Source: Thiohalocapsa sp.
Lineage (GTDB): Bacteria > Pseudomonadota > Gammaproteobacteria > Chromatiales > Chromatiaceae
Direction of reading: 5' to 3'
DNA: 52,333 nt
Assembly (NCBI GenBank): GCA_028277725.1
Contig: JANQFX010000017.1
Coordinates: 1 to 52,333, forward strand
How positions within the stretch are numbered: the stretch's first letter is position 1; every line of letters starts with the position of its first letter. Positions 8,563 to 20,443 of this stretch are shown piece after piece. The notes under the pieces were generated by a model. It was given only the letters and a program-made list of their open reading frames with translations, was not told the DNA's origin and searched no databases. Both the position numbers and the translations under genes were made by a program.

Positions 8563-10563
8563 TTACAGCGCGACGAACAGCGTCAGGAGCACCACCAGCC
8601 CGATGATCATCGCGATCGCATAGTGGTACAGGAAGCCTGTTTGCAGGTGCCGCATCACGCCGGCCAGCTGGCCGACGGCCCGCGCCGAACCGTTGACGAT
8701 GGCGCCATCGATGAGCGTCCGGTCGCCGGCGCTCCACAGGAAGCGACCCAGGCCCTGACCGCCGCCGGCGAAGACCTTCTGGTTGAAGTCGTCGAAGCCA
8801 TACTTGTCCTGCAGCACCTTGGTGACGATACCGCCCTTCTGCTGGAGTTGATCGTCGATGGCGGGATTGCGCCTGTGCAGCACCCACCAGACGACGGTGG
8901 CGAGCACCAATCCGCCCATGGACAACCAGAAGGGCAGCGCCGTCATGCCATGCTGGATGAAGGCCACCTGGCCGTGCCAGTGCTCGGCGAGGTGGTGCAG
9001 CGAGTCATGCTCGGGCAGCACATAGATCGCCTCCCCCAGCCAGCCGTTCACCAGCAGGGGCTCGACGGTGTACCAACCCAGGGCCACGGAGGGCACGGCC
9101 AGCGCGATCAGCGGGACGGTCACCACCCAGGGCGTCTCGTGCAGATGCGAGCGGGTGTGCTCGTCCATCCGCGGCTTACCGTGGAACACCAGGTAATACA
9201 TGCGGAAGCTGTACAGCGCGGTGACGAAGGCGCCGACGGTCAGCAGCACCCAGGCGATGCCTGCGCCGAACACATGGGCGTCGCCCACCGCCTCGATGAT
9301 CGCGTCCTTGGAAAAGAAGCCGGAGAAACCCGGGAAGGCGATCAGCGCCAGTGAGCCGATCAGAGCCGTCAGCCAGGTGATTGGCATGTACCTGCGCAGC
9401 CCACCCATGTTCCGTATGTCCTGATCGTGATGCATGGCGATGATCACGGAGCCTGCGGCAAGGAACAGCAGCGCCTTGAAGAAGGCATGGGTCATCAGGT
9501 GGAAGATGCCCGCCGCGTAGGCCGATGCACCGAGTGCAGCCACCATGTAGCCGAGCTGCGACAGCGTGGAATAGGCCACCACGCGCTTGATGTCGTTCTG
9601 CACCAGACCGATGAGCCCCATGAAGAAGGCCGTCACGGCGCCCACCAGGAGCACGAAGGACAGCGCCGTGGCCGAGAGCTCGAACAGCGGCGACATCCGC
9701 GCCACCATGAACACACCCGCCGTAACCATGGTCGCGGCATGGATCAGCGCGGAGATGGGCGTCGGGCCCTCCATGCTATCCGGCAGCCACACGTGCAGGG
9801 GGACCTGCGCGGATTTGCCCATGGCGCCGATGAACAGCAGGATGCAGACCAGCGTCATCAGCGACACACCGCCGAACACGGCGATCTGGGTGTCGGCCAG
9901 CTCCGGCGCCTTCGCGAACACCTCCGCGTAGTCCATGGAACCGAAGTACATGCCGATGGCCGCGATGCCCAGTAGGAAGCCGAAGTCACCGACCCGGTTG
10001 ACCAGGAAGGCCTTCAGGTTGGCGAAGATGGCCGTTTCCCGTACCGACCAGAAGCCGATCAGCAGATAGGACACCAGGCCCACCGCCTCCCAGCCGAAGA
10101 ACAACTGCATGAAGTTGTTCGACATCACCAGCATCAACATCGAGAACGTGAACAGCGAGATGTAGCTGAAGAACCGCTGGTAGCTGTTTCGCCCGGTCAG
10201 CGCCCCCTCCGGCCAATTGTGCTCGTCATCGGCCATGTAGCCGATGGTGTAGACGTGCACCATGAGCGAGACGAAGGTGACGGTCGCCATCATCAGCGCC
10301 GTGAGCCGGTCCACCAGGAAACCGACCTCGAAGTGCATGCCGTCGGCCACCATCCAGGTGTAGACGGCGCCGTTGAAGGCCGGCTCGTCCTGCCAGATGA
10401 AGCGGTACAACACCCACAGCGACAGGGCGGCGGAGACTCCGACGCCGGCGATGGTCGCACGGTGCGACCAGGTGCGACCGATGCGCCCACCGAAGAAGCC
10501 CGCAACGATGGCGCCCAACAAGGGCGCGAGAACGATCAGCAGATAAATCGACTTCATCGCCAT
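8563..10563 (-). CDS. nuoL: NADH-quinone oxidoreductase subunit L
   Basis: This 666-residue distal membrane subunit of complex I carries the outermost proton channel and the long lateral helix. It has about 16 transmembrane segments, the Phe-Phe-Gly-Trp-Glu-Ala-Val-Gly-Leu motif with the conserved Glu near residue 155, the Val-Pro-Leu-His-Val-Trp-Leu-Pro-Asp-Ser-Met-Glu-Gly-Pro-Thr signature, and a long C-terminal extension. The start codon overlaps the nuoK stop by four bases (ATGA), implying translational coupling. Length is typical (E. coli 613; many proteobacteria 640-680). Confidence 0.97.
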   Translation of the reverse strand: MAMKSIYLLIVLAPLLGAIVAGFFGGRIGRTWSHRATIAGVGVSAALSLWVLYRFIWQDEPAFNGAVYTWMVADGMHFEVGFLVDRLTALMMATVTFVSLMVHVYTIGYMADDEHNWPEGALTGRNSYQRFFSYISLFTFSMLMLVMSNNFMQLFFGWEAVGLVSYLLIGFWSVRETAIFANLKAFLVNRVGDFGFLLGIAAIGMYFGSMDYAEVFAKAPELADTQIAVFGGVSLMTLVCILLFIGAMGKSAQVPLHVWLPDSMEGPTPISALIHAATMVTAGVFMVARMSPLFELSATALSFVLLVGAVTAFFMGLIGLVQNDIKRVVAYSTLSQLGYMVAALGASAYAAGIFHLMTHAFFKALLFLAAGSVIIAMHHDQDIRNMGGLRRYMPITWLTALIGSLALIAFPGFSGFFSKDAIIEAVGDAHVFGAGIAWVLLTVGAFVTALYSFRMYYLVFHGKPRMDEHTRSHLHETPWVVTVPLIALAVPSVALGWYTVEPLLVNGWLGEAIYVLPEHDSLHHLAEHWHGQVAFIQHGMTALPFWLSMGGLVLATVVWWVLHRRNPAIDDQLQQKGGIVTKVLQDKYGFDDFNQKVFAGGGQGLGRFLWSAGDRTLIDGAIVNGSARAVGQLAGVMRHLQTGFLYHYAIAMIIGLVVLLTLFVAL

Positions 10564-10868
10564 CAGCCCTTCAGCATATCCAGGTCATCCACATTGATGC
10601 TGCCGCGCGTGCGGAACAGCACCACCAAGATCGCTAGCCCGATGGCCGCCTCCGCCGCTGCGACGGTCAGGATGAAGAACACGAAGATCTGCCCCGCCCC
10701 GTCCTGCAGGAAGTGCGAGAAGGCGACGAAGTTCATGTTCACCGACAGCAGCATCAGTTCGATGCACATCAGCAGCACGATGACGTTCTTGCGATTCAGG
10801 AAGATCCCGCCCACCGCGATGGAGAACAGAACGCCGCCGAGCAGCAGGTAGTCGGACAGGGCGATCAT
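10563..10868 (-). CDS. nuoK: NADH-quinone oxidoreductase subunit K
   Basis: This 101-residue three-helix membrane subunit of complex I contains the two membrane Glu residues of the E-channel (Cys-Ile-Glu-Leu-Met-Leu in helix 2 and Ala-Ala-Ala-Glu-Ala-Ala in helix 3). The start is fixed by the ATGA overlap with the nuoJ stop and by the family length of exactly about 100 residues. The longer reading frame that extends upstream through nuoJ is out of frame with real coding and was discarded. Its stop overlaps the nuoL start. Confidence 0.97.
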   Translation of the reverse strand: MIALSDYLLLGGVLFSIAVGGIFLNRKNVIVLLMCIELMLLSVNMNFVAFSHFLQDGAGQIFVFFILTVAAAEAAIGLAILVVLFRTRGSINVDDLDMLKG

Positions 10869-11527
10869 GATGCGGCCTCCTCGTCGGCACCTGCGGCGCC
10901 TGATGGGTTCGTCGCCGGCCGTGGCGTTGTCTCCGCCGGCATGGAGACGACGCGTATGCGGTCGGCTCCCTTCTTGATCTTCACCTGGACGCCGGGGTCC
11001 AGGTACTTGGTGTCCGGACGGCGGCGCAGGGTCAGCCGTATGGCCGCGATGATGGCCACCAGCAAAATGACCGCCGCGATCTCGAACTGGTAGACGTAGA
11101 CCGTGTAGAGGTCCATCCCGAGCACGCTGGTGTTGCTGTAGCCCGCGGGTAGCGGCTCCGGCTTGGCGACGGCGTCGAGCCCGAAATTCCAGGGGCCGAG
11201 GATCAGAAGCAGGTTGAACACCATGAGCGCCGCGATGAGCAGCCCGAGCGGGAGGTGACGAATGAAGTTCGCGCGCATCGCGGCGATATCGATATCGAGC
11301 ATCATCACGACGAACAGGAACAACACCATGACCGCGCCGACATAAACCAGCACGAGCACGATGCCGAGGAATTCCGCCTCGATCAGCAGCCAGAGCGCCG
11401 CGCTGCCGACGAAGGCCAGCACCAGGTAAAGAACCGCGTGGACCGGATTGCGCCGGGTCACGACCATCCCTGCGGCGAATACGGTTATCGCCGCGAACAC
11501 GTAGAAAAGGAACTTCTCGAAGCCCAT
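10865..11527 (-). CDS. nuoJ: NADH-quinone oxidoreductase subunit J
   Basis: This 220-residue membrane subunit of complex I has five transmembrane helices, including the [13 protein letters not shown] helix whose pi-bulge is linked to coupling. The protein is longer than E. coli NuoJ (184) because of a polar, Ala/Pro/Thr-rich C-terminal tail of about 40 residues after a Lys-Lys-Gly-Ala-Asp segment. The start ATG is preceded by GGA at about six bases. It overlaps nuoK by four bases and is separated from nuoI by an unusually long 192-base spacer. Confidence 0.96.
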   Translation of the reverse strand: MGFEKFLFYVFAAITVFAAGMVVTRRNPVHAVLYLVLAFVGSAALWLLIEAEFLGIVLVLVYVGAVMVLFLFVVMMLDIDIAAMRANFIRHLPLGLLIAALMVFNLLLILGPWNFGLDAVAKPEPLPAGYSNTSVLGMDLYTVYVYQFEIAAVILLVAIIAAIRLTLRRRPDTKYLDPGVQVKIKKGADRIRVVSMPAETTPRPATNPSGAAGADEEAAS

Positions 11528-11719
11528 GGGATTTCCAATGCTGGGTCCGGCACGCCACTCGGGCGGCGCGGACGACGATGACTCCTCGACTGCGGGGCAG
11601 GACCGGGCCCTGGGGATCGGACCGCGGGCGCCTGCCGCGCTATGTTTTCGTTGTTCGGCCGCGCCTGGTGCCGACGTCGATCGGCAACCGCGACGGCGTT
11701 GGACCGCGAGCGGTCTGGG

Positions 11720-12211
11720 TCAGCGGTAAGGCGCGTCGGCCGCCCTCGCCTGCGCAATGCTCGCCTCGTAGGTATCCCCGATGGCAAGCAACTTGTCCTT
11801 GGTCATGATGTTCTCGCCGCGATGCTCGAAGTGGTACTCGTACACCCCGGTCTCGACGATGGAGTCCACCGGGCACGACTCCTCACAGAAGCCGCAGTAG
11901 ATGCACTTGAACAGGTCGATATCGTAGCGCGTCGTCCGGCGCGAGCCGTCGTCCCGTGGCTCGGCCTCGATGGTGATGGCCAAGGCCGGGCAGGTCGCCT
12001 CACAGAGCTTACAGGCGATGCAGCGCTCCTCCCCGTTCGGATAGCGGCGCAGCGCGTGCAGACCGCGGAACCGCGGCGAAATGGGCGCCTTTTCTTCCGG
12101 GTACTGGACGGTGAATTTGCGCCTGAACAGGTAGCGACCCGTCAGACCCATGCCCCGGAATAGCTCCGTGAGCAGGAGGCTATCAACGTATTTTCGAGCG
12201 GTGTCCAGCAT
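11720..12211 (-). CDS. nuoI: NADH-quinone oxidoreductase subunit I (two 4Fe-4S clusters)
   Basis: This 163-residue peripheral-arm subunit carries clusters N6a and N6b that pass electrons from NuoG toward NuoB. Two ferredoxin motifs are intact: [12 protein letters not shown] near residues 63-74 and [12 protein letters not shown] near 102-113. An N-terminal amphipathic helix rich in Arg/Phe anchors it to the membrane arm. Length matches the 8-kDa-type TYKY family (about 160-180). It starts 17 bases after nuoH ends. Confidence 0.98.
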   Translation of the reverse strand: MLDTARKYVDSLLLTELFRGMGLTGRYLFRRKFTVQYPEEKAPISPRFRGLHALRRYPNGEERCIACKLCEATCPALAITIEAEPRDDGSRRTTRYDIDLFKCIYCGFCEESCPVDSIVETGVYEYHFEHRGENIMTKDKLLAIGDTYEASIAQARAADAPYR

Positions 12212-12228
12212 GAATCAGCTCCAACCAA

Positions 12229-13263
12229 TCAATTCCACCAGGGCGGCAGATCGATGAGCACTGCCAATGCGACCACCAGGATCCAGGCGATCGTGATCGG
12301 GATGAACACCTTCCAGCCGAGCCGCATGATCTGGTCGTAGCGGTAGCGCGGGAAGGTCGCGCGCAACCACAGGAACATGAACATGAAGAAGAAGGTCTTC
12401 AGCAACAGCCAAACGGTGCCGGGGATGAACGCGGTTGCCTGGTCGAGGAGCGGAATACCCTGAAAGGGCGATAGCCAGCCGCCGAAGAACAGCAGCGTCG
12501 TCAACATGGCGATCAGGACCATGTTCGCGTATTCCGCCAGGAAGAAGATCGCGAAGGCCATACCGGAGTATTCGACATGGAAGCCGGCGACGATCTCGGA
12601 CTCGCCCTCGGCCACGTCGAAGGGCGCGCGGTTGGTTTCCGCGACCCCGGAGATGTAGTAGACGCCGAACAGCGGCAACAGCGGCAGCCAGAACCAGGTC
12701 AGGAAACTGCCGGACTGCGCCTCGACGATGGCGCTCAGGTTCAGGCTACCGGCCGCCACCAGGACGCCCACCAGCGCGAAGCCCATGGCGATCTCGTAGG
12801 CGACGATCTGGGCCGCGGCACGCATGGCGCCGAGCAGCGCGTACTTGGAATTGGACGCCCAGCCGGCGATGATCACGCCGTACACGCCGAGCGAGGTCAG
12901 CGCCAGCACATAGAGCAGGCCGGCGTTGATGTCTGCCAGGACCAGGCCCGCGTCGAAGGGCACCACGGCCCAGGCCGCCAGCGCGGGTGCGATGGAGATG
13001 AGCGGGGCGAGCAGGAACAGGCCCCGGTTGGCCTTGCTCGGGACGACGATCTCCTTGACCATCAGCTTGAGCGCATCGGCGATGGGCTGCAGCAGCCCGC
13101 GCCAGCCGACGCGATTCGGCCCGATCCGGACCTGCATATAGCCGATGACCTTGCGCTCGGCATAGGTGTAGTAGGCCACGACACCGAGCAGCGGCAAGAC
13201 GATGGCGAGTGTCGCAATAATGCTCTGCAGGGGCAGCGGCAGGGCGTTCCACAAGTCCATCAT
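12229..13263 (-). CDS. nuoH: NADH-quinone oxidoreductase subunit H
   Basis: This 344-residue membrane subunit of complex I forms the quinone chamber together with NuoB and NuoD. It has about eight transmembrane helices, the [12 protein letters not shown] signature near residue 45, and a Glu-rich loop ([12 protein letters not shown]) near 205. The first ATG overlaps the nuoG stop by four bases; a second ATG follows directly, so the true start is one of two adjacent Met codons. Length is standard. Confidence 0.97.
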   Translation of the reverse strand: MMDLWNALPLPLQSIIATLAIVLPLLGVVAYYTYAERKVIGYMQVRIGPNRVGWRGLLQPIADALKLMVKEIVVPSKANRGLFLLAPLISIAPALAAWAVVPFDAGLVLADINAGLLYVLALTSLGVYGVIIAGWASNSKYALLGAMRAAAQIVAYEIAMGFALVGVLVAAGSLNLSAIVEAQSGSFLTWFWLPLLPLFGVYYISGVAETNRAPFDVAEGESEIVAGFHVEYSGMAFAIFFLAEYANMVLIAMLTTLLFFGGWLSPFQGIPLLDQATAFIPGTVWLLLKTFFFMFMFLWLRATFPRYRYDQIMRLGWKVFIPITIAWILVVALAVLIDLPPWWN

Positions 13264-15668
13264 GACGAGCGCACCTCATTGGATGTCTTCACCTCGACCG
13301 GCCCGATGGCCGGACCGAGCGACTCTGCACCGGGCACCGCCGCGGGCAGGCGTGCCGCGCCCTGCGCCAAAGCATCGTCGATGACCACGGGCACCGAGAC
13401 CACGGCGGCGCCCTGGGAGACCGTCGCCAGATCGCCCTCGGCGAGGCCGAGCCGCGCCGCGTCGTCCGGATGCAGCCCGAGTTCGAAGCCCACCGCCAAC
13501 GGCGTGCGTTGCAGAGCATCGGCGGCCCGGGTGGTTTGATCCAGCGCATAGATCGGCACATGCCCGACCCTTACCAGGCCATCGGCCGGCGGCGGCGACT
13601 GCCGCAGGCTGTAGTCGCCGCGACGGGTGTTGTCGAGCACCGGACCGGCGCCGTCGTTCGCCGCACAAAGCGCGGCGAGTTCGTCATGCACCTGCTTACC
13701 GCTGGCGTACTCGAAGCCGTCCAGTTCCAGCATGGTGCCCAGCACGCGCAGCAGCTTCCAGCCCGGCCGTGCATCCCCCGGCGGCGCAACCGCCCCCTGG
13801 AAGCGCTGCCAGCGGCCCTCCGCATTGACGAAGGTGCCCGAGGTCTCGGCGAAGCCGGAGATCGGCAGCAGCACATCGGCCACCGCATCGAGGTCCGGCG
13901 TCAGGAAGGCGGAGCAGGCGATGACATGGCTCGCCGCATCCAGGGCGGCATGTGCGCGTGCCGGGTCGATGAGGTCCGCTCCCGGAGAGAGACCCCAGAG
14001 CACGTAGGTCTCCCGCGGCTCCGTGATCATGGCCATCGCGTCCAGCCCGGACTCGGCGACCGCCTGGGCGCCGGGGCCGAGGTGGGGCGCGGCTCCGGCG
14101 AGCAGGGCACCGACGCTGTTGGCGGCCGGGGGCAGGAAGCCGAGGCGACAACCCGCGGCATCGGCGATCAGGTACGCAAGCTCCTTGATCAGGGTGTAGT
14201 CCGGGTCGGCCTCGGCGAGGGCCCCGAGCAGGACCAGACCGAGTCGTGCCTCGCCCGCCGCCCGCAGTTCAGCGGCGACGGCCTCCTGGACCTCGCCCGG
14301 CTGAGCCTGGCCGATCAGTTCTCGGGCGGCACCGTCGCCGCTCGCGCCGAGGGCGCGAGCGATGCCGGCGAGCTCAAGGGTCAGGCACCCGGGTGGCGCG
14401 GCGAACTGCCGCGCCCGATGGGTCAGGTCGAGCGCATAGGGATTGACCACGGTGACTGCGGCACCGTCCAGCGCAGCCTTGCGGATACGATGCGCCAGCA
14501 GCGGCTGCTCCTGGCGGATATCACTGCCGACGAGCAGAACGGCACGCTGTCGTTCCAGCTCCGCGATCGGCACCCCCAGCCACGGGACGGCCGGATCGGC
14601 ACCATCTCCGCGGAAGTCCTGTCGCCGCAGACGCGTGTCGATATGGCGCCCGCCGAGCGCCCGCAGCAGGCGTTGCGCGAGATAGGTCTCCTCCAGGGTC
14701 GCACCCGGCGACATGAGCCAGCCGATCTGCTCGGCGTCGGCGATGCGCAGCCGCTCGGCGACCGCGTGCAGTGCCTCTTGCCAGTCGACGACCTCCCAGG
14801 CGCCATCACGCTTGAGCATGGGCTGGGTGAGCCTGGTATCGCTGTCCAGACCCTGGTAGCTGAACCGATCGCGGTCGGAGATCCAGGTCTCGTTGACGGC
14901 TTCGTTGTCGCGCGGGTGCACGCGCATGACGCGGCCGCCGCGCAGGTGCAGGTGCAGGTTTGCACCGACGGCGTCGTGCGCAGCGATACCCTCCGCAGAG
15001 GTGAGTTCCCAGGCGCGCGCCGTGAAGCGATAGGGCTTCGAGGTCAGGGCGCCGACCGGGCAGAGGTCGATGACGTTGCCGGACAGCTCATGTGCGACGG
15101 TGTGCGCGACGAAGGTACCGATGCGCATGTCCTCGCCGCGCCCGGTCGCACCCAGTTCGCGGACCCCGGCGATCTCGGCGCCGAATCGAACGCAACGGGT
15201 GCAGTGGATACAGCGGGTCATCTCGGTGGCGATGAGCGGCCCCAGGTCCTCGTCCTGGACCACGCGTTTGCGCTCGGCGAAGCGCGAGACGTCGTCGCCA
15301 TAGCCCATGGAGACGTCCTGCAACTCGCACTCGCCACCCTGGTCACAGATCGGACAGTCCAGCGGGTGGTTGATGAGCAGGAACTCCATGGTGCCGCGCT
15401 GGGCATCGAGGGCCTTCGGTGAACGGGTCTGCACCTTCATGCCCTCGGCCACCGGCGTGGCGCAGGCCGGAACCGGCTTGGGGAAGGCACGACCGCCCTG
15501 CTCCGCCTCCACCAGGCACATCCGGCAATTGGCCGCGATGGAGAGCTTCTCGTGATAACAGAAGCGCGGGATCGCGATGCCCTCACGATCCGCCACCGCG
15601 ATGATCATCTCGCCGGCGGTCGCCTCACAGGTACGACCGTCGATCTCGATGCTGATCTTCTCCGCCAT
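13260..15668 (-). CDS. nuoG: NADH-quinone oxidoreductase subunit G (iron-sulfur, molybdopterin-oxidoreductase fold)
   Basis: This subunit of about 802 residues relays electrons in the peripheral arm. The N-terminal 2Fe-2S ferredoxin domain has Cys at about 34, 45, 48 and 62. It is followed by the His-x3-Cys-x2-Cys-x5-Cys motif for N5 ([14 protein letters not shown]), the CIHCTRC motif plus a distant Cys (Leu-Cys-Pro-Val-Gly) for N4, and a degenerate molybdopterin oxidoreductase-like C-terminal domain. I chose ATG 15668 because the family begins with a short Lys-Ile-x-Ile-Asp-Gly strand. A GTG five codons upstream is possible but has its purine-rich stretch too close. A 188-base spacer separates it from nuoF. 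Confidence 0.96.
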   Translation of the reverse strand: MAEKISIEIDGRTCEATAGEMIIAVADREGIAIPRFCYHEKLSIAANCRMCLVEAEQGGRAFPKPVPACATPVAEGMKVQTRSPKALDAQRGTMEFLLINHPLDCPICDQGGECELQDVSMGYGDDVSRFAERKRVVQDEDLGPLIATEMTRCIHCTRCVRFGAEIAGVRELGATGRGEDMRIGTFVAHTVAHELSGNVIDLCPVGALTSKPYRFTARAWELTSAEGIAAHDAVGANLHLHLRGGRVMRVHPRDNEAVNETWISDRDRFSYQGLDSDTRLTQPMLKRDGAWEVVDWQEALHAVAERLRIADAEQIGWLMSPGATLEETYLAQRLLRALGGRHIDTRLRRQDFRGDGADPAVPWLGVPIAELERQRAVLLVGSDIRQEQPLLAHRIRKAALDGAAVTVVNPYALDLTHRARQFAAPPGCLTLELAGIARALGASGDGAARELIGQAQPGEVQEAVAAELRAAGEARLGLVLLGALAEADPDYTLIKELAYLIADAAGCRLGFLPPAANSVGALLAGAAPHLGPGAQAVAESGLDAMAMITEPRETYVLWGLSPGADLIDPARAHAALDAASHVIACSAFLTPDLDAVADVLLPISGFAETSGTFVNAEGRWQRFQGAVAPPGDARPGWKLLRVLGTMLELDGFEYASGKQVHDELAALCAANDGAGPVLDNTRRGDYSLRQSPPPADGLVRVGHVPIYALDQTTRAADALQRTPLAVGFELGLHPDDAARLGLAEGDLATVSQGAAVVSVPVVIDDALAQGAARLPAAVPGAESLGPAIGPVEVKTSNEVRSS

Positions 15669-15765
15669 GTGTTCCGCTTCCACTCCCGCGCCCGTCGGGC
15701 GGGCTCAAGTTGTTCGCGCGCCGACACCCCGACCCGATCGGGCGCGGTGGGCGGTAGTTCATAGG

Positions 15766-15787
15766 GCGCCGGCTGCATCGCCGGCGC
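15766..15787 (-). other. Perfect 8-bp hairpin in the nuoF-nuoG spacer
   Basis: GCGCCGGC at 15766-15773 and GCCGGCGC at 15780-15787 pair perfectly around a six-base loop. A perfect 10-base palindrome (CCCGATCGGG, 15733-15742) lies just downstream on the minus-strand transcript. There is no U-tract, so a strong terminator is unlikely; an mRNA processing or stability element is possible. Confidence 0.5.
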
Positions 15788-15856
15788 TGTCCGGGAATCC
15801 GCGGCCCTGCGTGGGCTCGCGGCAGTCCTCGTCTTGTTGCCTGTCTTGTACTTGTT

Positions 15857-17146
15857 CTAGGCCGCTTCTACGAGCGGTTTGCCGTGTTCGATCAGGTACT
15901 CGAACTCGTGCCGATAGTGCTTCAGGAAGCTCTGTACCGGCATCGCGGCCGCGTCACCGAGGGCGCAAATGGTTCGCCCGCCGATTCGGCCCGCGACATT
16001 ATCCAGCAAATCGAGGTCGGAGGGGCGCCCTTCGCCGTGCAGGACGCGATGCAGCACCCTCGAGAGCCAACCCGTACCCTCTCGGCAGGGCGTACACTGC
16101 CCACAGGACTCGTGCGCATAGAAGTGCGCCAGGTTGGCGAGCACCTTGACCATGCAGGTCCCCTCGGCGATGACGATGACCGCGCCGGAGCCGAGCATGG
16201 AGCCCGCCTTGGCGATGGAGTCGTAGTCCATGTCGGTCTCGAGCATGACCTCTCCCGGCACCACCGGTACCGACGAACCGCCCGGAATGACCGCCTTGAG
16301 CTTGCGCCCGCCGCTGACGCCGCCCGACATGTCCAGCAGGTCCCGAAACGGCGTCCCTAGCGGCACCTCGAAATTGTCCGGCCGTGTCACGTGCCCTGTC
16401 ATGGAAAAGAGCTTGGGGCCGCCGTTGTTGGGCCGCCCCTGATCCAGGAACCACTGACCGCCCTTCTCCAGGATCACCGGCACCGAGGCCAGCGACTCGG
16501 TGTTGTTGATGGTCGTCGGCCGGCCGTAGAGGCCCGACTGCGCCGGGAACGGCGGCTTGTAGCGCGGCTGGCCCTTCTTCCCCTCGATGGACTCCAGCAG
16601 GGCGGTCTCCTCGCCGCAGATGTAGGCGCCGGCGCCGAGGTGGGTGTAGAGATCGAAGTCGATCCCCGAGCCGCGCAGGTCTTTTCCGAGCAATCCCGCC
16701 TGGTAGGCCTCGATCAGCGCCTCTTCGAAGCGATCGATGGGTTCATAGAACTCCCCGCGAATGTAGTTGTAACCCGCCGTCGCGCCGATGCAGTAACCGG
16801 CGATGGCCATACCCTCGATGAGCTGATGCGGGTTGTAGCGCAGGATGTCCCGATCCTTACAGGTGCCGGGCTCGCCCTCGTCGGAATTGCAGACGATGTA
16901 CTTCTGCCCCGGCGCGTTGCGCGGCATGAAGCTCCATTTGAGGCCGGTCGGGAAACCGGCGCCGCCGCGGCCACGCAGGGCAGAGAGCTTGAGCTCGTCG
17001 ATGATCGACTCGGGCGAGGGCTTTTCCTTGAGGATGCGCTGCCACTGCACGTAGCCGCCGACGCTCCGATAGCCCTTCAGCGTGTGCCGCTGCTTCGGCT
17101 TCAGGTGCATGGTGCGGAAGCACACGGTGTTCTGATTGTCGACCAT
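15857..17146 (-). CDS. nuoF: NADH-quinone oxidoreductase subunit F (NADH/FMN site, N3 cluster)
   Basis: This 429-residue catalytic subunit oxidises NADH through FMN and passes electrons to cluster N3. The FMN-binding [10 protein letters not shown] motif is near residue 60, the NADH-binding stretch [12 protein letters not shown] near 170, and the 4Fe-4S ligands SCGQCTPC plus a later Cys (Thr-Ile-Cys-Ala-Leu-Gly-Asp) lie near 345-395. Length is typical (about 420-445). It is flanked by two unusually long spacers (165 bases before, 188 after), although gene order is standard. Confidence 0.98.
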   Translation of the reverse strand: MVDNQNTVCFRTMHLKPKQRHTLKGYRSVGGYVQWQRILKEKPSPESIIDELKLSALRGRGGAGFPTGLKWSFMPRNAPGQKYIVCNSDEGEPGTCKDRDILRYNPHQLIEGMAIAGYCIGATAGYNYIRGEFYEPIDRFEEALIEAYQAGLLGKDLRGSGIDFDLYTHLGAGAYICGEETALLESIEGKKGQPRYKPPFPAQSGLYGRPTTINNTESLASVPVILEKGGQWFLDQGRPNNGGPKLFSMTGHVTRPDNFEVPLGTPFRDLLDMSGGVSGGRKLKAVIPGGSSVPVVPGEVMLETDMDYDSIAKAGSMLGSGAVIVIAEGTCMVKVLANLAHFYAHESCGQCTPCREGTGWLSRVLHRVLHGEGRPSDLDLLDNVAGRIGGRTICALGDAAAMPVQSFLKHYRHEFEYLIEHGKPLVEAA

Positions 17147-17246
17147 GGCGAATCTCTTACCTTGCTGGGCCCGTCTGCGGGACCCGATGGAACCCGAACG
17201 GTGCCTTGCCGGCGGCCCCGATCGGACGTGGCCGGGGGGTTGTCGG

Positions 17247-17262
17247 GCGCCCCAATGGGCGC
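17247..17262 (-). other. 6-bp GC hairpin in the nuoE-nuoF spacer
   Basis: GCGCCC at 17247-17252 pairs with GGGCGC at 17257-17262 around a CAAT loop. It is the only clear structure in the 165-base gap between nuoE and nuoF. No U-tract follows it in the minus-strand direction. Its role is unknown and chance is possible at this GC content. Confidence 0.3.
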
Positions 17263-17311
17263 GCTCGGGCGTAGGAAGGGCCGCTCCCCCCAGCGCCCAC
17301 TCGACGCTGCA

Positions 17312-17838
17312 TCAGTCGAGCTTCGAGATGATCTTGTCGATTCCGTCAGGCGTTACGCACTCGTGGTATTCCTTGTCCACCATCACGGCCGGGGCGTGAC
17401 GGCATGCACCGAGGCACTCGAACTCCTTGAGAGTGAACTTGCCGTCCTTCGAGGTCTCGCCGGGCTTCACGCTGTGGCGCTTCTCGATGTGCTCCAGCAA
17501 GTGCTCGGCACCACCAAGCATGCAGGAGATGCTATTGCAGACACAAACCTTGTGTCGTCCGACGGGCTCTAGATCGTACATGCCGTAGAAGCTCGCTACC
17601 TCGTAGACCGAGACCTCGGGCATGTCGAGGTAGGCAGCGACCTGATCCAGCAGTTCGCGCGTCAGCCAACCGCCATTGGCGTCCTGCACCAGCGTCAGTG
17701 CCGGCATGACGGCGGATTGCTTCCACTCGGGCGGATACTTGGCGACATGGCGATCGATCTCGGTACGCAGCTCCGGTGTGAGCAACGCGCTCTTGTCCAC
17801 GTCGTGGATGACGGCCAGCGGTGTGTTGCGGAAGCTCA

Positions 17839-17839
<1 letters not shown>
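17312..17839 (-). CDS. nuoE: NADH-quinone oxidoreductase subunit E (2Fe-2S)
   Basis: This 175-residue thioredoxin-fold subunit carries the N1a 2Fe-2S cluster beside NuoF. The probable ligands are Cys101 and Cys106 (CNSISC) and Cys142 and Cys146 (CLGAC); an extra Cys99 sits just before the first pair. The N-terminal helical part includes the Glu-Val-Ala-Ser-Phe-Tyr-Gly-Met-Tyr signature near residue 80. The start overlaps the nuoD stop by ATGA. Length is normal for the 24-kDa subunit family. Confidence 0.97.
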
Positions 17840-19090
<1,251 letters not shown>

Positions 19091-19098
<8 letters not shown>

Positions 19099-19837
19099 TG
19101 GCTGCGCCCCCCAACTGTGCCTGGGCAGCCCTGGCGGCACGGGCCTGCTCCTCGGTGATGTAGCGGCTGTCGTTGCGGATCACCTTGGGTACCAGCACGC
19201 GGGGTTCGATCTCCACCGGCTCATAGACGACGCGCGCCTGCTCCGCGTCGTAGCGCATGGCCACGTGACCGATGAGCGGAAAGTCCTTGCGGAACGGATG
19301 TCCGACGAAACCGTAGTCCGTCAGGATGCGGCGGAGGTCCGGGTGGCCGCGGAACAGGATGCCGAAGAGGTCGAAGGCCTCTCGCTCGAACCAATTGGCC
19401 GTGCTCCAGATGTCGACAACGGAGTCGACCATGGGCTGCGCGCCACCCACATAGATCTTGAGGCGAAGACGCCGGTTGTAGTCCAGCGATAGCAGATGAT
19501 AGACCACCGCGAAGCGCTTGGGGTCGTCGTCGTCGAGCTCCAGGTCTCGATCGACCCCGCGGCCGAAGCCGGTGGTGGAGGCCTCGGTGGTTTCCCATTC
19601 CGCCTTCCCATAGGCGGCATAGTCCACGCCACAGAGGTCGGTGAGTTGCTCGAAGGCGAACGCGGCGTCGTCGCGCAGCGTCGCGCAAACGGACTTCACC
19701 TCCGCCGCCGGCACCGTGAACGTCAGCTCGCCGTGCGCGGACTCGAGCCCGAACTCCGGCCCACTCCAACGCGTGAGGAGCACATTGGCGAGCGTATCGA
19801 GCCGGGCGTCGCCGGTGGAAGCGATGGTCTCGGACAT
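19091..19837 (-). CDS. nuoC: NADH-quinone oxidoreductase subunit C
   Basis: This 248-residue 30-kDa peripheral-arm subunit carries the family signature [10 protein letters not shown] with [13 protein letters not shown] near residues 165-190. It has no cofactor; it scaffolds NuoD and NuoI. It starts 30 bases after nuoB and overlaps nuoD by eight bases. The C-terminal end is Ala/Gln-rich. Length is a little longer than many homologues (about 200-230). Confidence 0.97.
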
Positions 19838-19867
19838 GGTTCTTGGATGGCCTGGCTGGCTTGCGCG

Positions 19868-20344
19868 TCAGCGCGCGATGGTGTTGGTGCGGCGAATCTT
19901 GTTCTGCAGCTGCAGGATGCCATAGAGCAGCGCCTCGGCGGTTGGCGGGCACCCGGGCACATAGACGTCGACCGGCACGATACGGTCGCAGCCGCGGACC
20001 ACGGAATAGGAGTAGTGGTAGTAGCCGCCGCCGTTGGCACAGGAGCCCATGGAAATGACCCAGCGCGGCTCCGCCATCTGGTCGTATACGCGCCGCAGCG
20101 CCGGGGCCATTTTGTTGACCAGCGTGCCGGCGACGACCATCACGTCGGACTGGCGCGGGCTCGGGCGGAAGATGATCCCAAAGCGGTCGAGATCGTAACG
20201 CGCGGCGCCGGCGTGCATCATCTCCACGGCACAGCACGCGAGACCGAAGGACATCGGCCAGAGGGAGCCGGTGCGCGCCCAGTTGATGAGCTTGTCGGCG
20301 GTGGTCGTGACGATGCCCTCTTCGAGGACGCCTTCAATACCCAT
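19868..20344 (-). CDS. nuoB: NADH-quinone oxidoreductase subunit B (N2 cluster)
   Basis: This 158-residue subunit holds the terminal 4Fe-4S cluster N2 that reduces quinone. All four ligands are present: adjacent Cys37-Cys38 (LACCAVEM), Cys102 (GSCAN) and Cys132 (PGCPP). The Arg-Pro-Ser-Pro-Arg-Gln-Ser-Asp stretch is typical. Length matches the PSST family. It lies 99 bases after nuoA on the same strand. Confidence 0.98.
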   Translation of the reverse strand: MGIEGVLEEGIVTTTADKLINWARTGSLWPMSFGLACCAVEMMHAGAARYDLDRFGIIFRPSPRQSDVMVVAGTLVNKMAPALRRVYDQMAEPRWVISMGSCANGGGYYHYSYSVVRGCDRIVPVDVYVPGCPPTAEALLYGILQLQNKIRRTNTIAR

Positions 20345-20443
20345 GAGAAGTCTCCATCAAACCCGCGCATGTGCCCCGGTGCAGGCGTCGCGTCGGGTGG
20401 GAACTATGACCGGCCATAAGGCCCGCGGTTCGCGTACCGGGCG

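Noticed and set aside
5161..8623. Two plus-strand frames of about 500 residues opposite nuoN and nuoM
   Set aside because: They are rich in His, Asp, Gln and Arg, the mirror of hydrophobic membrane-protein codons. They overlap well-supported genes and have no recognisable motif.
10869..11558. Upstream extension of the nuoK frame to 331 residues
   Set aside because: The extension is out of frame with nuoJ and Arg/Gly-rich. The ATGA junction with nuoJ and the fixed family length place the nuoK start at 10868.
13470..15422. 650-residue plus-strand open frame opposite nuoG
   Set aside because: It is antisense to a clear NuoG with intact cluster motifs. Its translation is Gly/Arg/Gln-rich with no domain; long antisense frames are common in GC-rich DNA.
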